A stretch of 64,000 bases of DNA. Source: Duganella sp. BJB476 (GTDB taxonomy: Bacteria; Pseudomonadota; Gammaproteobacteria; Burkholderiales; Burkholderiaceae_D). Position numbers and translations under genes: made by a program. The DNA lies in the NCBI RefSeq assembly GCF_003416895.1, contig NZ_QVIO01000009.1:124001-188000 (forward strand), given 5' to 3'. This document shows, piece by piece, positions 42,525-51,813 of this stretch. Every line of letters starts with the position of its first letter. Position 1 is the stretch's first letter. The notes beneath the pieces are model-generated. The model worked only from the letters and a program-made list of their open reading frames with translations. It did no database searches and was not told the origin of the DNA.

Positions 42525-42528
42525 GGCG

Positions 42529-42939
42529 TCACTCCTGTCCGATAAGGGGATTGTCGAATGCGAGGTCGGAAGCGGCCGATTCTAGCCGTGTTTCCATTCG
42601 ATTCAACAGGGCGATGGCACACGCGCAGACCGTCACGGCGCCCAGCGCCGACAGTACCGCGACTGGTCCGCCGCGCAAGGCCGCCACCACATCTTGCTGC
42701 GCCGCCATCGCGACCACCACCGGAATATAGAGGGCCCCCCAGTATTCGACACCGATCTCGGTCAGCTTGGGGAGCAAGTCCTTGCGCTGCATATACAGGC
42801 GTATGCCTATCAGCAGCAGCATCGCGATACCGACTCCGCCTACGTTGGTGTGTACCCCCATGGCCTTGCCCAGCAGGTCGCCAAGAAAAATGCCTAGCAG
42901 GTGACAAGCTGCAAGCAATGCAGTGCCGTAGATGATCAT
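42529..42939 (-). CDS. madL: Malonate transporter subunit MadL
   Basis: 136 aa, four predicted membrane helices (MIIYGTALLAACHLLGIFLGDLLG, GIAMLLLIGIRLYM, YWGALYIPVVVAMAAQQDVV, GPVAVLSALGAVTVCACAIALLNRM). Small partner of MadM in malonate uptake, located 100 bp after mdcE. Confidence 0.93.
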   Translation of the reverse strand: MIIYGTALLAACHLLGIFLGDLLGKAMGVHTNVGGVGIAMLLLIGIRLYMQRKDLLPKLTEIGVEYWGALYIPVVVAMAAQQDVVAALRGGPVAVLSALGAVTVCACAIALLNRMETRLESAASDLAFDNPLIGQE

Positions 42940-43039
42940 GATGTGTCTCCTCGTTATGATGGAAGGTGAACTACTTTTTTATAATATTGTTGCACTGCCG
43001 TACATCGTTGCCACTGGTCTCTCTGCTAAATAACGGTGG

Positions 43040-43855
43040 CTAGTTAGTCCACTGCTCGCGCAACATGTCCCTTACCTTGGCCGAGGCCTGGCGATGCGGA
43101 GCGTCAAGCCGGATGGTGAGGTCGCGCGCCCGCTCGGCGAGAATATCGTCAAGCGCCGCCCGCAAGTTGAACTGAACGATGTCGAGTGCTTCCCGGGTAG
43201 GCTCATCCGGGCGCGGGATAGTCAGACAGCGCCACAAAATACCCAGCGATGCGAAGTTCTGTATGTCATAAGCCATCGGTGGGACGGTTGCAGCCAGCGC
43301 CTCAAGCGCCTCGATCGACCGCAGCGTTATGCGGGCTGCCGATTCCTTACCCATGGCGTGCACCATTACCTGGGCGTCGTCAAACGCGATCAGGCGGTTG
43401 GCTTGATAGCCGTGTGCAAGAAAAGCCCCCGACATCGCTTTGCCAACTATGAGTCCAATGACGGGATGTCCGTCCAGACGAGCTTGCGCATATGCGCCGG
43501 CCGCCCCTGCCAGAGCCTGGTGTATGCCATAGCCCTCCTCGCGCCTGCCGTAGGCTTGGCTCGGGACGTCAATGACGGCAATGATGGGCCGTTTGAGGGC
43601 GCTGCTACGATCCGCCGCGATCACCTCTTGGACGGCGCGGGCCAGTTGCCAACCTTCGATCAATCCAACCTCGCCGTTGCGCGCGCGCGGAAAACGATTG
43701 TCAGGATCTGGTAGCACGGCAAGATAACGAGCCGCCTGACCTGCCAGGGCCGCATCAACGACCCGTACCGAGGCAGGGTAGCCAGCCAGCGGTACGGCAT
43801 TGCCGGTCAGAGCGGAAAGCCATCGTTCGCCGCGACCGAGGTTCGGAGTGTTCAT
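43040..43855 (-). CDS. mdcE: Malonate decarboxylase gamma subunit MdcE
   Basis: 271 aa, carboxyltransferase-like crotonase fold. The oxyanion-hole region GLIVGKAMSGAFLAHGYQANRLIAFDDAQVMVHAMGKESAARIT is characteristic. With MdcD it decarboxylates malonyl-S-ACP to acetyl-S-ACP. ATG at 43855 overlaps the mdcD stop. Confidence 0.95.
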   Translation of the reverse strand: MNTPNLGRGERWLSALTGNAVPLAGYPASVRVVDAALAGQAARYLAVLPDPDNRFPRARNGEVGLIEGWQLARAVQEVIAADRSSALKRPIIAVIDVPSQAYGRREEGYGIHQALAGAAGAYAQARLDGHPVIGLIVGKAMSGAFLAHGYQANRLIAFDDAQVMVHAMGKESAARITLRSIEALEALAATVPPMAYDIQNFASLGILWRCLTIPRPDEPTREALDIVQFNLRAALDDILAERARDLTIRLDAPHRQASAKVRDMLREQWTN

Positions 43856-44703
43856 ACTGGATTTCCCTTCCCGTAAAGTGAGCGTATCGTCTCCGGCGTG
43901 ACTTGAACCGTCGCATCGACTTCGGCCAAACGTGCCAGGAATCCTGCCACCTGGTCGCTGCGATGCTGGACCGGCAATCCACGTGCAAACAATTCGACGA
44001 TCTGAGTACGGATCAGTTCGACATCGTCCTCCACGCAGACGTCCACCAACTGGCTCCGGTAGCGCTGCTCTCCGCCCGTCAAGCTCCAGATCAAAGAACG
44101 GTCACGGGCATCGAATTCGGTGATACCGGCCTCTTGTTCGATGACCGCGGGGCCGTTCAGGCCAAGACGAGCCTCTTTCGTGACGATCAGATAACTGCAC
44201 AGCCCCGCGGCGATCGACATGCCGCCATAGCAGCCTACGGTGCCGGCTGAAATCCCTATCACGGGTTGGTAGCGGCGCAGATCGACGATGGCAGAATGTA
44301 TCTCCGCAATCGCCGCCAGGCCAAGGTTCGCCTCCTGCAGCCGTACGCCCCCCGTTTCAAATAGCACGACTGCTTTGGTCGGAGTTCCTTTGCGGTTGTC
44401 GTCGGCCGCTAACTCAAGCGCACCGGCAATTTTGGCGCCGCCAACCTCGCCCATGCTACCGCCCTGAAAAGCCCCTTCAATGGCGAGCAGTACCACCGGC
44501 TGGCCAGCGATCGTCCCCTTGGTCACCACCACCCCGTCGTCCGACTGGGCGACCACTCCTTGCATGGGCAGCCACGGGGAGGCCATTCCGTCAAACGGGC
44601 CTATCAGTTCACGCATGGAGCCGGTATCGAGCAATGCCCCGGCCCGACTCCGCGCGTTGCGTTCGATAAAGCTGTCGCGATGCAAATATCCTGGAGAATT
44701 CAT
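43852..44703 (-). CDS. mdcD: Malonate decarboxylase beta subunit MdcD
   Basis: 283 aa from the ATG at 44703 with GAGGAG upstream; the longer frame overlaps mdcC and is not used. Motifs: VLLAIEGAFQGGSMGEVGGAKIAGALELA, VVLFETGGVRLQEANLGLAAIAEIHSA and GISAGTVGCYGGMSIAAGLCSYLI, as in acetyl-CoA carboxylase beta-like decarboxylases. Forms the decarboxylase with MdcE. Confidence 0.95.
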   Translation of the reverse strand: MNSPGYLHRDSFIERNARSRAGALLDTGSMRELIGPFDGMASPWLPMQGVVAQSDDGVVVTKGTIAGQPVVLLAIEGAFQGGSMGEVGGAKIAGALELAADDNRKGTPTKAVVLFETGGVRLQEANLGLAAIAEIHSAIVDLRRYQPVIGISAGTVGCYGGMSIAAGLCSYLIVTKEARLGLNGPAVIEQEAGITEFDARDRSLIWSLTGGEQRYRSQLVDVCVEDDVELIRTQIVELFARGLPVQHRSDQVAGFLARLAEVDATVQVTPETIRSLYGKGNPV

Positions 44704-44710
44704 ATGCTCC

Positions 44711-45019
44711 TCATTTCCTATCCGGTTCATGCAATGCCTCGAAAGCCTGTTCAAGCCGCATGCGCACCACGCCGGGTGTCGCGCCGCAGTCATTGATCTC
44801 GATTTTTGCTGCCGGCAATAACGTCGTCGTAAAAATTCGCGTCAACAATGCCTTCCAGACCTTGGCCATACCGTGGACAGAGGTATGGATGACGATGCTG
44901 GTCGCACCGGGCGCGTTCGGCGCTAACAATACCTCCAGATCGCCAGATCCAACCACGCCAACCAGGACGCGCCGCGCCGCCGACCCGCCAGCGGGATAGT
45001 CATACACAAGTTTTTCCAT
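44711..45019 (-). CDS. mdcC: Malonate decarboxylase acyl carrier protein MdcC (delta)
   Basis: 102 aa. GVVGSGDLEVLL near residues 21-32 places Ser25 for attachment of the 2'-(5''-phosphoribosyl)-3'-dephospho-CoA group, the same residue number known in Klebsiella. Carries acetyl and malonyl thioesters. Confidence 0.95.
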   Translation of the reverse strand: MEKLVYDYPAGGSAARRVLVGVVGSGDLEVLLAPNAPGATSIVIHTSVHGMAKVWKALLTRIFTTTLLPAAKIEINDCGATPGVVRMRLEQAFEALHEPDRK

Positions 45020-45044
45020 GATCGCTCTCTTCGGTTCAATTGGG

Positions 45045-45926
45045 TTAGACCACGTCGAGGCGGTCCAGAAATAGCGTAGCCGCCAACAGGTCGGCCGCGC
45101 CGCCCGGCGACACGTTACGTGCTAACAAATCATCCTCCAGTTGCCGCATCGCCAATTGGCCGGACACGCAATTGGCCCCTCCTGCGACCAAAACACGTTG
45201 TGCACCGGCTTGCATGGCAAGCAGGGCGTCTTCTCCGCCACGTGACAACACGCAGGTGTCGTCCAACTGCTCGATAATCGCCAGCAACGCGTTAAGCCGG
45301 CAGGCATTTTCACTGTCGCCACGGACCCGGGCTTTCCACAGGGCAGGCAACGCGATGTCTATGACATGCGGAAAATTTTCCTGGGCTTGGGCGCGAGCCC
45401 CACCCACGCCGTATTTTCGGCAGGCGTGCTCGCCCTTATTACCTGTCGTTAAGGGCGCAAATTTGTCCGGGTGGCGGGCGATGGCGCCTGCGCGTGCCGC
45501 CACCTCGGCCGGTCCCAGCGCGGCGCGGTCTTGTGCGGCCGCCGTGACGAGCAAGCCCAGCGCCCAAATCGCACCGCGATGGGTGTTGACACCATCGGTC
45601 GCGTTCATCATGGTCGCCTCGGCATGGCGGCCCAAGCCGCCAACGCGTTCACGCAGAACGCGCGGATCACGGATGGTTGCGCCAGCAATTGCCATGGCCT
45701 TAAAGGACGGGTGCAGCGCCCATGCAGAATGGCACATCAGCGCCCAATCGAGATCGCGATGCGCGCCGCCACCACGCAAATCAACCAGGCCTGGCTTGGG
45801 TGTCAAGGTGGCCTCGTCTATCAGGGCGCCCACCACCTGGTCAGCCAGGTGCGAAGTCCATCGCGCCTGCCGGCACGCTGGAACATCGGCGATCCGACTC
45901 CGCCTGGCAGCGATGGCCACTGTCAT
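45045..45926 (-). CDS. mdcB: Triphosphoribosyl-dephospho-CoA synthase MdcB
   Basis: 293 aa from ATG at 45926 (a GTG directly before it is an alternative). CitG/MdcB family motifs: TPKPGLVDLRGGGAHRDLDWALM, EATMMNATDGVNTHRGAIWALGLL, NVSPGGAADLLAATLFLD. Makes the prosthetic-group precursor that MdcG attaches to MdcC. ATGA overlap with the mdcA stop. Confidence 0.95.
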   Translation of the reverse strand: MTVAIAARRSRIADVPACRQARWTSHLADQVVGALIDEATLTPKPGLVDLRGGGAHRDLDWALMCHSAWALHPSFKAMAIAGATIRDPRVLRERVGGLGRHAEATMMNATDGVNTHRGAIWALGLLVTAAAQDRAALGPAEVAARAGAIARHPDKFAPLTTGNKGEHACRKYGVGGARAQAQENFPHVIDIALPALWKARVRGDSENACRLNALLAIIEQLDDTCVLSRGGEDALLAMQAGAQRVLVAGGANCVSGQLAMRQLEDDLLARNVSPGGAADLLAATLFLDRLDVV

Positions 45927-47587
45927 CACCAGCTCCGGAATTTAGCGGGGGGGGTGTACAAGCCACCTGACCAATCGACCAGATCGGCAACGCTCTTCGC
46001 CGCCAACAGTGAGCGCGTAGCATCTGTGCGCTTCACTCCCATATCTTCCGGCAGCGCGATCAAACCATCTCGGCGCAAGCTGACAGTGGTTTTTGCATCA
46101 TGGGTCAGACCGATTGGTGTCACGCCAGCGACGGCCGCCAGCATCGCTTTCCGCTCGTCGAGCGAGCGCGCCTTGTAGAGGTAAGCGATTCCTTCCTCCG
46201 TCAGCACATGGGTCACGTCGTCGCCGTAGATCATGACTGGCGCAATGGGCATGCCACTGTCGCGCCCCACTTGCACTGCATCGAGCGACTCAACAATCGT
46301 CGGCTGACCGCCATCCTGAAACGTCTCCACCATCTGTACCACCAGTTTCTTGCCGCGGGTCAGCGGATCATCGGTTTCAATCATGTCGAGCCAAGCCGGC
46401 GTGGCATGGCGCCTGCCGTGCGGATCGTGGCCCATATTCGGCGCGCCGCCAAAGCCTGTCAATCGACCGCGCGTCACGGTCGACGAATTGCCGAGTCCGT
46501 CCATTTGCAGGGTCGAGCCGATAAAAAGGTCGACCGCATATTGGCCAGCCAGTTGACATAGGGCGCGGTTGGACCGCATTGAACCGTCGCGGCCAGTGAA
46601 GAAGACGTCGGGCCGGGCCGCAGCATAATCTTCCATGCCCAGTTCGGCGCCGAAACAATGAACGCTCTCGACCCAACCGGACTCGATCGCCGGGATCAAT
46701 GTTGGATGGGGATTCAATGTCCAATTCCGACAAATCTTACCCTTGAGTCCGAGCTGTTCGCCATAGGTGGGCAAAATCAATTCAATCGCGGCGGTATTGA
46801 AACCGATGCCGTGGTTCAGCGATTGCACTTGGTGACGCTCGTAAACGCCGCGGATCGCCATCATCGCCATCAAGATGTGTAGCGGTTTGATCAGGCGCGG
46901 ATCGCGTGTAAACAGCGGCTCGATGAAGAATGGCTTGTCGGCCTGGACCACGAAGTCGATCCAGGAACCCGGGATATCCACGCGCGGCAGATCGGATGGA
47001 TCGTCAACTATTTCATTGACCTGGGCGATTACAATGCCGTCGCGAAATGCTCCTGCCTCGACCAGTGTTGGCGTATCCTCGGTACTCGGCCCCGTATACA
47101 GATTGCCCTGGCGGTCAGCTTTGTAACCGGCCACCAGCACCACGTTCGGTGACAGATCGACGTACAGGCGAGCATACAATTCGACATAGGTATGGATCGC
47201 GCCAACCTCGAGTAGTCCATCCTGGAGAAACTGCGAAATGCGCAGACTTTGGGCTCCTGCGAAAGCAAAATCAAGTTTGCGCGCGACACCACGCTCAAAC
47301 AAATCCAGATGTTCCGGCCGGCTCACACTTGGCATGATCAGGTGAAGGTTGTTCACTTTAGATGGATCAATTCGCGCCAGAGAGCGTGAAAGAAAATCTG
47401 CTTGTTTCTGGTTATTCCCTTCAAGCACGACGCGATCGCCCGAAACGATCAGTGCTTCCAGTACCGCGACCATGTCATCGGCCCGCAATATCGGGCCGTT
47501 ACACATATGACGAACTAAAGCCAGACGCCGCTGTTTTTCCGTGCGACGTTTATTCCAGTGCGGTCCGGGTGATGCGCTCGCTACCAT
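45926..47587 (-). CDS. mdcA: Malonate decarboxylase alpha subunit MdcA (ACP transferase)
   Basis: 553 aa; ATG at 47587 with TTGGAGC before it; a TTG ten codons upstream is less likely. Conserved stretches include WNKRRTEKQRRLALV near the start, VLEGNNQKQADFLSRSL, GLGNSSTVTRGRLTGFGGAPNMGHDPHGRRH and GEQLGLKGKICRNWTLNPHPTLIPAIESGW. Exchanges acetyl for malonyl on the ACP. First gene of the operon, divergent from mdcR. Confidence 0.96.
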   Translation of the reverse strand: MVASASPGPHWNKRRTEKQRRLALVRHMCNGPILRADDMVAVLEALIVSGDRVVLEGNNQKQADFLSRSLARIDPSKVNNLHLIMPSVSRPEHLDLFERGVARKLDFAFAGAQSLRISQFLQDGLLEVGAIHTYVELYARLYVDLSPNVVLVAGYKADRQGNLYTGPSTEDTPTLVEAGAFRDGIVIAQVNEIVDDPSDLPRVDIPGSWIDFVVQADKPFFIEPLFTRDPRLIKPLHILMAMMAIRGVYERHQVQSLNHGIGFNTAAIELILPTYGEQLGLKGKICRNWTLNPHPTLIPAIESGWVESVHCFGAELGMEDYAAARPDVFFTGRDGSMRSNRALCQLAGQYAVDLFIGSTLQMDGLGNSSTVTRGRLTGFGGAPNMGHDPHGRRHATPAWLDMIETDDPLTRGKKLVVQMVETFQDGGQPTIVESLDAVQVGRDSGMPIAPVMIYGDDVTHVLTEEGIAYLYKARSLDERKAMLAAVAGVTPIGLTHDAKTTVSLRRDGLIALPEDMGVKRTDATRSLLAAKSVADLVDWSGGLYTPPAKFRSW

Positions 47588-47809
47588 GGTTGCTCCAAGA
47601 ATTCGATCATCTTGCAACCATCTTAGGGATGTGACCGGCGGGCAACAATCACTCCCAAGCGCACTTTATTACTGTAGAGTTAATTGTTGTTCGTGATTTG
47701 GGCTTTATCCTGGCGCCAGTGTTTCACATAATGCTAGCGTCAGCGGCATCTTGGCGGCGGATCATTTTTCATGCTGGTGCGTGAATCAGTGCGACAAAAC
47801 GAGGGAATC

Positions 47810-48760
47810 ATGGCAATCGATGAAGAAATCACGCTGAAAAAGCTGGAAGTGTTCTTGGCCTTCATGCAGACGAACAAATTGGCAAGCGTCGCGGAAACGC
47901 TGGGGCAGAGCACCGTCAGCGTGCACCGCGCCTTGCATTCGCTGGAGGAAGGCATGCGCTGCCCTCTGTACAAACGGGTGGGGCGCAATCTGGTCCCGCT
48001 GCATACGGCGTATAAGTTCGAGGAGTACGCCAAGCGCGTTTTGGATGAATGCGAAGAAGGCGTACGCAAGGTGCGGGAGTTGGCGGGTGTCAATGCCACG
48101 CGGCTTAAGATTGGCTCCCTGTACTCGCTCACCTTGCACTGTATTCCGCAGCTCGTCATCGGCGTCAAGTTGCGTAAGCCCGGACTCGACATTGATTTAA
48201 CGCTCGGTTCCAATCAGGACTTGCTGCTGCATCTGGAAGAGGGCAGGCTGGACGCCATTGTTATCGGCATCCAACACCCCATTCACAATAGCGAACTGAT
48301 GTCCGTTCCACTTTTTAACGATGATATTTTTCTCGCTGCGCCTTCGGAGTCACCTTATTCCGGGCTGCAGCAGATCGACCTGCAAGATCTGCGCACCGAA
48401 AAATTCGTCACGCTCAATGAAGGTTTCGTCACCTCCCAAAGCTTCACCCACGCATTCGAACTTGCGGGCTTTGCGCCAGATATCACGATGCGGGTTGGCG
48501 ATATCTTCTCGCTAATCAATCTGGTCAGCGGCGGCATCGGATATACCCTGTTACCTGGCCGTGTCCGGACGTTCAGTCCGCGTATCCGACTCATCCCGTT
48601 GGCCCAAAAATACTCCTCTCACCAAAGCATCATTTTGCTTATGGCAAAATCCCGCGAACGAGACCCGAATCTACTCGCGCTGGCCGCGGAGTGCCGCATG
48701 TACGGACGACGCGATTTGGGCGGGCAAACAGCTCCGCTGCCAGATGATAGCCATTGCTAA
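47810..48760 (+). CDS. mdcR: LysR-type malonate operon regulator MdcR
   Basis: 316 aa; ATG at 47810 behind GAGGG. N-terminal helix-turn-helix (KKLEVFLAFMQTNKLASVAETLGQSTVSVHRALHSLEEGMRCPLYKRVGRNLVPLHTA) and a substrate-binding domain with a typical LysR ending. Divergent from mdcA across ~220 bp, the classic LysR arrangement; likely activates the mdc operon with malonate. Longer N-terminal frame lacks a ribosome site. Confidence 0.92.
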   Translation: MAIDEEITLKKLEVFLAFMQTNKLASVAETLGQSTVSVHRALHSLEEGMRCPLYKRVGRNLVPLHTAYKFEEYAKRVLDECEEGVRKVRELAGVNATRLKIGSLYSLTLHCIPQLVIGVKLRKPGLDIDLTLGSNQDLLLHLEEGRLDAIVIGIQHPIHNSELMSVPLFNDDIFLAAPSESPYSGLQQIDLQDLRTEKFVTLNEGFVTSQSFTHAFELAGFAPDITMRVGDIFSLINLVSGGIGYTLLPGRVRTFSPRIRLIPLAQKYSSHQSIILLMAKSRERDPNLLALAAECRMYGRRDLGGQTAPLPDDSHC

Positions 48761-48868
48761 ACAGCTGTCTCACAGAGGCGTCGTCGGACCAGGTCGATAA
48801 CAAGCAGGCCGCCCCCTGGCGTTCTGAGATAGGCGTCACCGGCTGTCACTTGTCAGCGATGCATGAGC

Positions 48869-49327
48869 TTACTTGTAGACGCCGCAGGTAATCACCACAT
48901 CACCGTATTTTTCAATATACAAGGACTTAGGCTCGATTTTTTTGCTCACGGGATTAACAAAACTATAGTCCTGCCAACCTGTCCCTTTTGTCTTGGCAAT
49001 TTCTAGCCGCTCTCGTATAAAGTACACCCCATTTTGATCTTTGATATCGATGAGATCCTTGCCCACCATCCGTGGGTTGGCCCCATGGGCCAGATTTTTG
49101 CCGGTCATGGTGTAAATCATGACATACAGGTCACGGTCGACGAATTTTCCATTGCGGTCATTGACCTCCTCTATGGTCGTTTCCAAGCCCTTTTGCTTGA
49201 TCTCGGCGATGGCCTTTTTTACCATCGCAATCGCTTCTTCGCTAGTCCCCTTTTCAGCGCAAAAAGCACTGTCGAAATGGCCGAAAATCAATACTCCGAC
49301 CATGATGTAGGCGTATAGCTTTTTCAT
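48869..49327 (-). CDS. Periplasmic single-Cache (sCache_2) domain protein
   Basis: 152 aa; ATG at 49327 with a perfect GGAGG. Signal peptide MKKLYAYIMVGVLIFGHFDSAFCA, then one Cache domain: LYVMIYTMTGKNLAHGANPRMVGKDLIDIKDQNGVYFIRE and GTGWQDYSFVNPVSKKIEPKSLYIE. The domain usually forms the sensor of chemoreceptors or kinases, but here it stands alone with no membrane anchor beyond the signal peptide. May bind a small acid and pass it to a receptor, or be a sensor remnant. Lower GC than the neighbours. Confidence 0.85.
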   Translation of the reverse strand: MKKLYAYIMVGVLIFGHFDSAFCAEKGTSEEAIAMVKKAIAEIKQKGLETTIEEVNDRNGKFVDRDLYVMIYTMTGKNLAHGANPRMVGKDLIDIKDQNGVYFIRERLEIAKTKGTGWQDYSFVNPVSKKIEPKSLYIEKYGDVVITCGVYK

Positions 49328-49711
49328 GTTTTGCCTCCTTCTTTTAAGAATCAGTGAGTGATGCGGTATCGGGATGACTGGATTAAAAAATGCAATATAT
49401 TGCAGCTCCCACATGCAGGATAACGCGCCCAGGTCTCAAGATCATTTAACGTGACAGTAATGATCGACTTTCCGGCTTGATTGATGGGCCAGCCACCGTT
49501 CCCTATCTTGTCATCAAGATGATCATTTCCCGGTCGCAATAATGAATGGTCTACCGGCGTCGCCTGCCATAGTGTCGCCAACCCAACCTCGGACCGGTCT
49601 AAATGAGTGCTTCGATGCCCGGCAAATCCAGTTCTACAACCTTGGTTTGTCTAGGTTAGGTCGGCGGGGCGGCACACGCGAGATTCAAGAGCTAGATCTG
49701 GGAGCAGTCAC
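49328..49711. other. 384-bp region without a confident gene
   Basis: A 76-codon frame on the minus strand (49351-49581) has plausible composition and ...PACGSCNILHFL but no known family and no clear start. Otherwise nothing seen. The mdcG ribosome site GGGAGC is at 49700-49705. Confidence 0.4.
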
Positions 49712-50401
49712 ATGGGCATGAATACGAGAGAAAACGGTTACGGTTATACCGCGCACGACTTACTTTGGGCAGCTGACCCGCGCGACCTGACCGTCATGGC
49801 ACCACTTCCCCATTGGATTGATGCCGATTGGCTCACTTGTGCGCCGGTTGTCGTCCGTCGCGAATCGGCCCCTGGCACGGCCCCGATTCCCGTCGGGATA
49901 CGCGGCCAGGCCCGCAATGAACGTCACCAGACCTATCTGGCCAGAAAGTCTGTCATACGCAGCGTCAAGCCCGAGATGCTGGCGCGCGCGATGGCTTGCG
50001 GGTTGATGGCATTTCACCGTGAGTTCGCGGCATTGCGGACCTTACAAGTCCTTGCTCCTCAGCTTGATGCCATGGGTTTAGTTTGGGGACCAACCGGAGG
50101 CGTCGGCTTCGAATTGGCCAGCGGCTTACCGGTGCTACGTCCTGATAGCGACCTGGATCTGGTCGTCCGCGCAGCGGCGCCACTTTCCGTTGAGATAGCC
50201 GACGCGCTAAGGGCGATGAACCGGTCCGCGGGATGCCGGCTTGATATCCAAATTGACACGGGCCATGGCGCATTCGCATTGATGGAATGGAGAGCCGACT
50301 GTCGACAGATCTTGCTCAAAACTGACTCTGGTCCTCTGCTGACCAGTGATCCATGGCGTTTGCATATGCGAAGGACATCAGGTGAGGCGCGCCAACCATA
50401 A
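49712..50401 (+). CDS. mdcG: Phosphoribosyl-dephospho-CoA transferase MdcG (holo-ACP synthase)
   Basis: 229 aa. TAHDLLW near the start, PVGIRGQARNERHQ, and the nucleotidyltransferase signature GPTGGVGFELASGLP followed by DSDLDLVV with Asp147 and Asp149 mark MdcG/CitX-type enzymes. Transfers the prosthetic group onto MdcC. In most mdc operons it lies between mdcE and mdcH; here it is ~2 kb from mdcA, beyond mdcR and the Cache gene and on the opposite strand, so it needs its own transcription. Confidence 0.92.
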   Translation: MGMNTRENGYGYTAHDLLWAADPRDLTVMAPLPHWIDADWLTCAPVVVRRESAPGTAPIPVGIRGQARNERHQTYLARKSVIRSVKPEMLARAMACGLMAFHREFAALRTLQVLAPQLDAMGLVWGPTGGVGFELASGLPVLRPDSDLDLVVRAAAPLSVEIADALRAMNRSAGCRLDIQIDTGHGAFALMEWRADCRQILLKTDSGPLLTSDPWRLHMRRTSGEARQP

Positions 50402-50890
50402 CCATCGTACCTATTCCTAGTCGGGATGCCGCGCGCGCCTACATGCCGCAGCAACTGTCGAAACACGACGACGTGAGGTCTAGCCGCACCAGGTCGCTGC
50501 CGCTCCACACAGCCGCTATGGTGGTACCGCTGGGGCATCTAACTGTTTGTGCATCGACAGCACGGTGATTACAACGGCCACTTTGATTGCCCGGAACGTT
50601 TACTTCCACATTTTTTAGTGATATTGCGGTCCAAGCGTGTGCCGCGACTGACAGCAAGCGAGTAGTGACCGCCTGTTAAAACGTCACCGTTTTCGGCCAG
50701 ATCGGTTCGGCGGCATATTGATTCATAGGACCTTGTAATGCGCGAAATGCGGCAATCCATTGCCCTACAATTTAAGGAGGCCAAATTGGACAGCATTTCT
50801 GCTGCAATCAAAGTGTTCAATTTAATGGGGGGCTCAACACGGACTACTGTTTTACGGCGATGCCCACCGTTATGTAAACGGATACTTATC
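50402..50890. other. 489-bp region without a confident gene
   Basis: A minus-strand 72-codon frame (50439-50657) is Cys-rich (five Cys) with an Ala-Val-Ala-Ala-like start, but its only initiation codon is TTG directly after an in-frame stop, so it is not called. In-frame extensions of the next gene also enter here. Confidence 0.4.
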
Positions 50891-51670
50891 ATGCGGCTAT
50901 GCATGTCGAAGCTCCTGAAATACGTGACCCCGGTCGTATTGGGTATGTTTCTATGTTCAGGCCAAGGCTGTTGCCTCACAAAAATTCGCGTCGCTGCTCA
51001 GTTAGGAACGGATCCAAAATTCATACAAATGGACGACGGCAGCATCATTGGTTTATGTATCGATATCATGCGTGCAATCGAACACGTGGATCCGACCTTG
51101 AAATTTATCGGTGATCAACACTGGATGCCGCTAACCAGGATATCTGCGGAACTGACTGCCGGCCAACAAGACGCAGCCTGCGCGATGCAATATACGGAAG
51201 CGCGTAACAACAAATTTCTTTTCCTGGAGCCAGCGCTTTATCCGGTCGACTTCATGCTCTTGGCTAGGGCCGATGATCCGATTCGAATCAGTAATTGGGA
51301 CAATCTCCGTGAATTTATTCCCAAGCCTATCGTATTAGTCAATCGCGGATTCGGTGCCAGCGCCATTTTGGCAGAAGTGGGAGGGATTCAGGTCGACGCC
51401 AATACCACCGATACCAAACAGAACTTGAATAAATTGGTCGCGGGCCGCGCTCGCCTATATTTTCATCGAGGTCCAGGGTTGGTCCATATCCTGGAACGGG
51501 CGGGGGTCGTCCGGAAAATACGAGTCCTGCCAGTGTCCATGCTGCACACCACATTCCATTTCGTAGTCGGAAGGCATTTAGCCCCGGAAATTGTCAACCA
51601 TATCCGATACGCGCTAGTACTGCTAGATCAAAATGGTGAACTTGACCGTCTGTATAAAAAGTGGAACTAG
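50891..51670 (+). CDS. Periplasmic solute-binding-like protein (family 3)
   Basis: 259 aa from ATG at 50891 (ATG at 50903 possible). Signal peptide KLLKYVTPVVLGMFLCSGQG, then KIRVAAQLGTDPKFIQMDDGSIIGLCIDIMRAIEHVDP and a C-terminal LLDQNGELDRLYKKW, as in amino-acid-binding SBP_bac_3 proteins. No ABC permease or ATPase is adjacent. It lies 143 bp upstream of a chemoreceptor gene on the same strand, so it may deliver a ligand to that receptor rather than to a transporter. Codon use is less GC-biased than in the T3SS region. Confidence 0.78.
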   Translation: MRLCMSKLLKYVTPVVLGMFLCSGQGCCLTKIRVAAQLGTDPKFIQMDDGSIIGLCIDIMRAIEHVDPTLKFIGDQHWMPLTRISAELTAGQQDAACAMQYTEARNNKFLFLEPALYPVDFMLLARADDPIRISNWDNLREFIPKPIVLVNRGFGASAILAEVGGIQVDANTTDTKQNLNKLVAGRARLYFHRGPGLVHILERAGVVRKIRVLPVSMLHTTFHFVVGRHLAPEIVNHIRYALVLLDQNGELDRLYKKWN

Positions 51671-51813
51671 CGTAGTGGATTGTACAGAGGGAATGCAGAG
51701 CGCACCAAAGCACTTGCCCCAGCCTGTCTGCGCTGGGCGAGTATGAGGCATGAGGTTTGAATTTATGAAACGATGACGTAAGCCAACTGAACACGGAAAT
51801 TGGAGAAAGAAAA

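Noticed and set aside
50439..50657. Cys-rich 72-codon minus-strand frame resembling a small secreted protein
   Set aside because: The only start is a TTG a few codons after an in-frame stop, with no ribosome site and an incomplete signal peptide.
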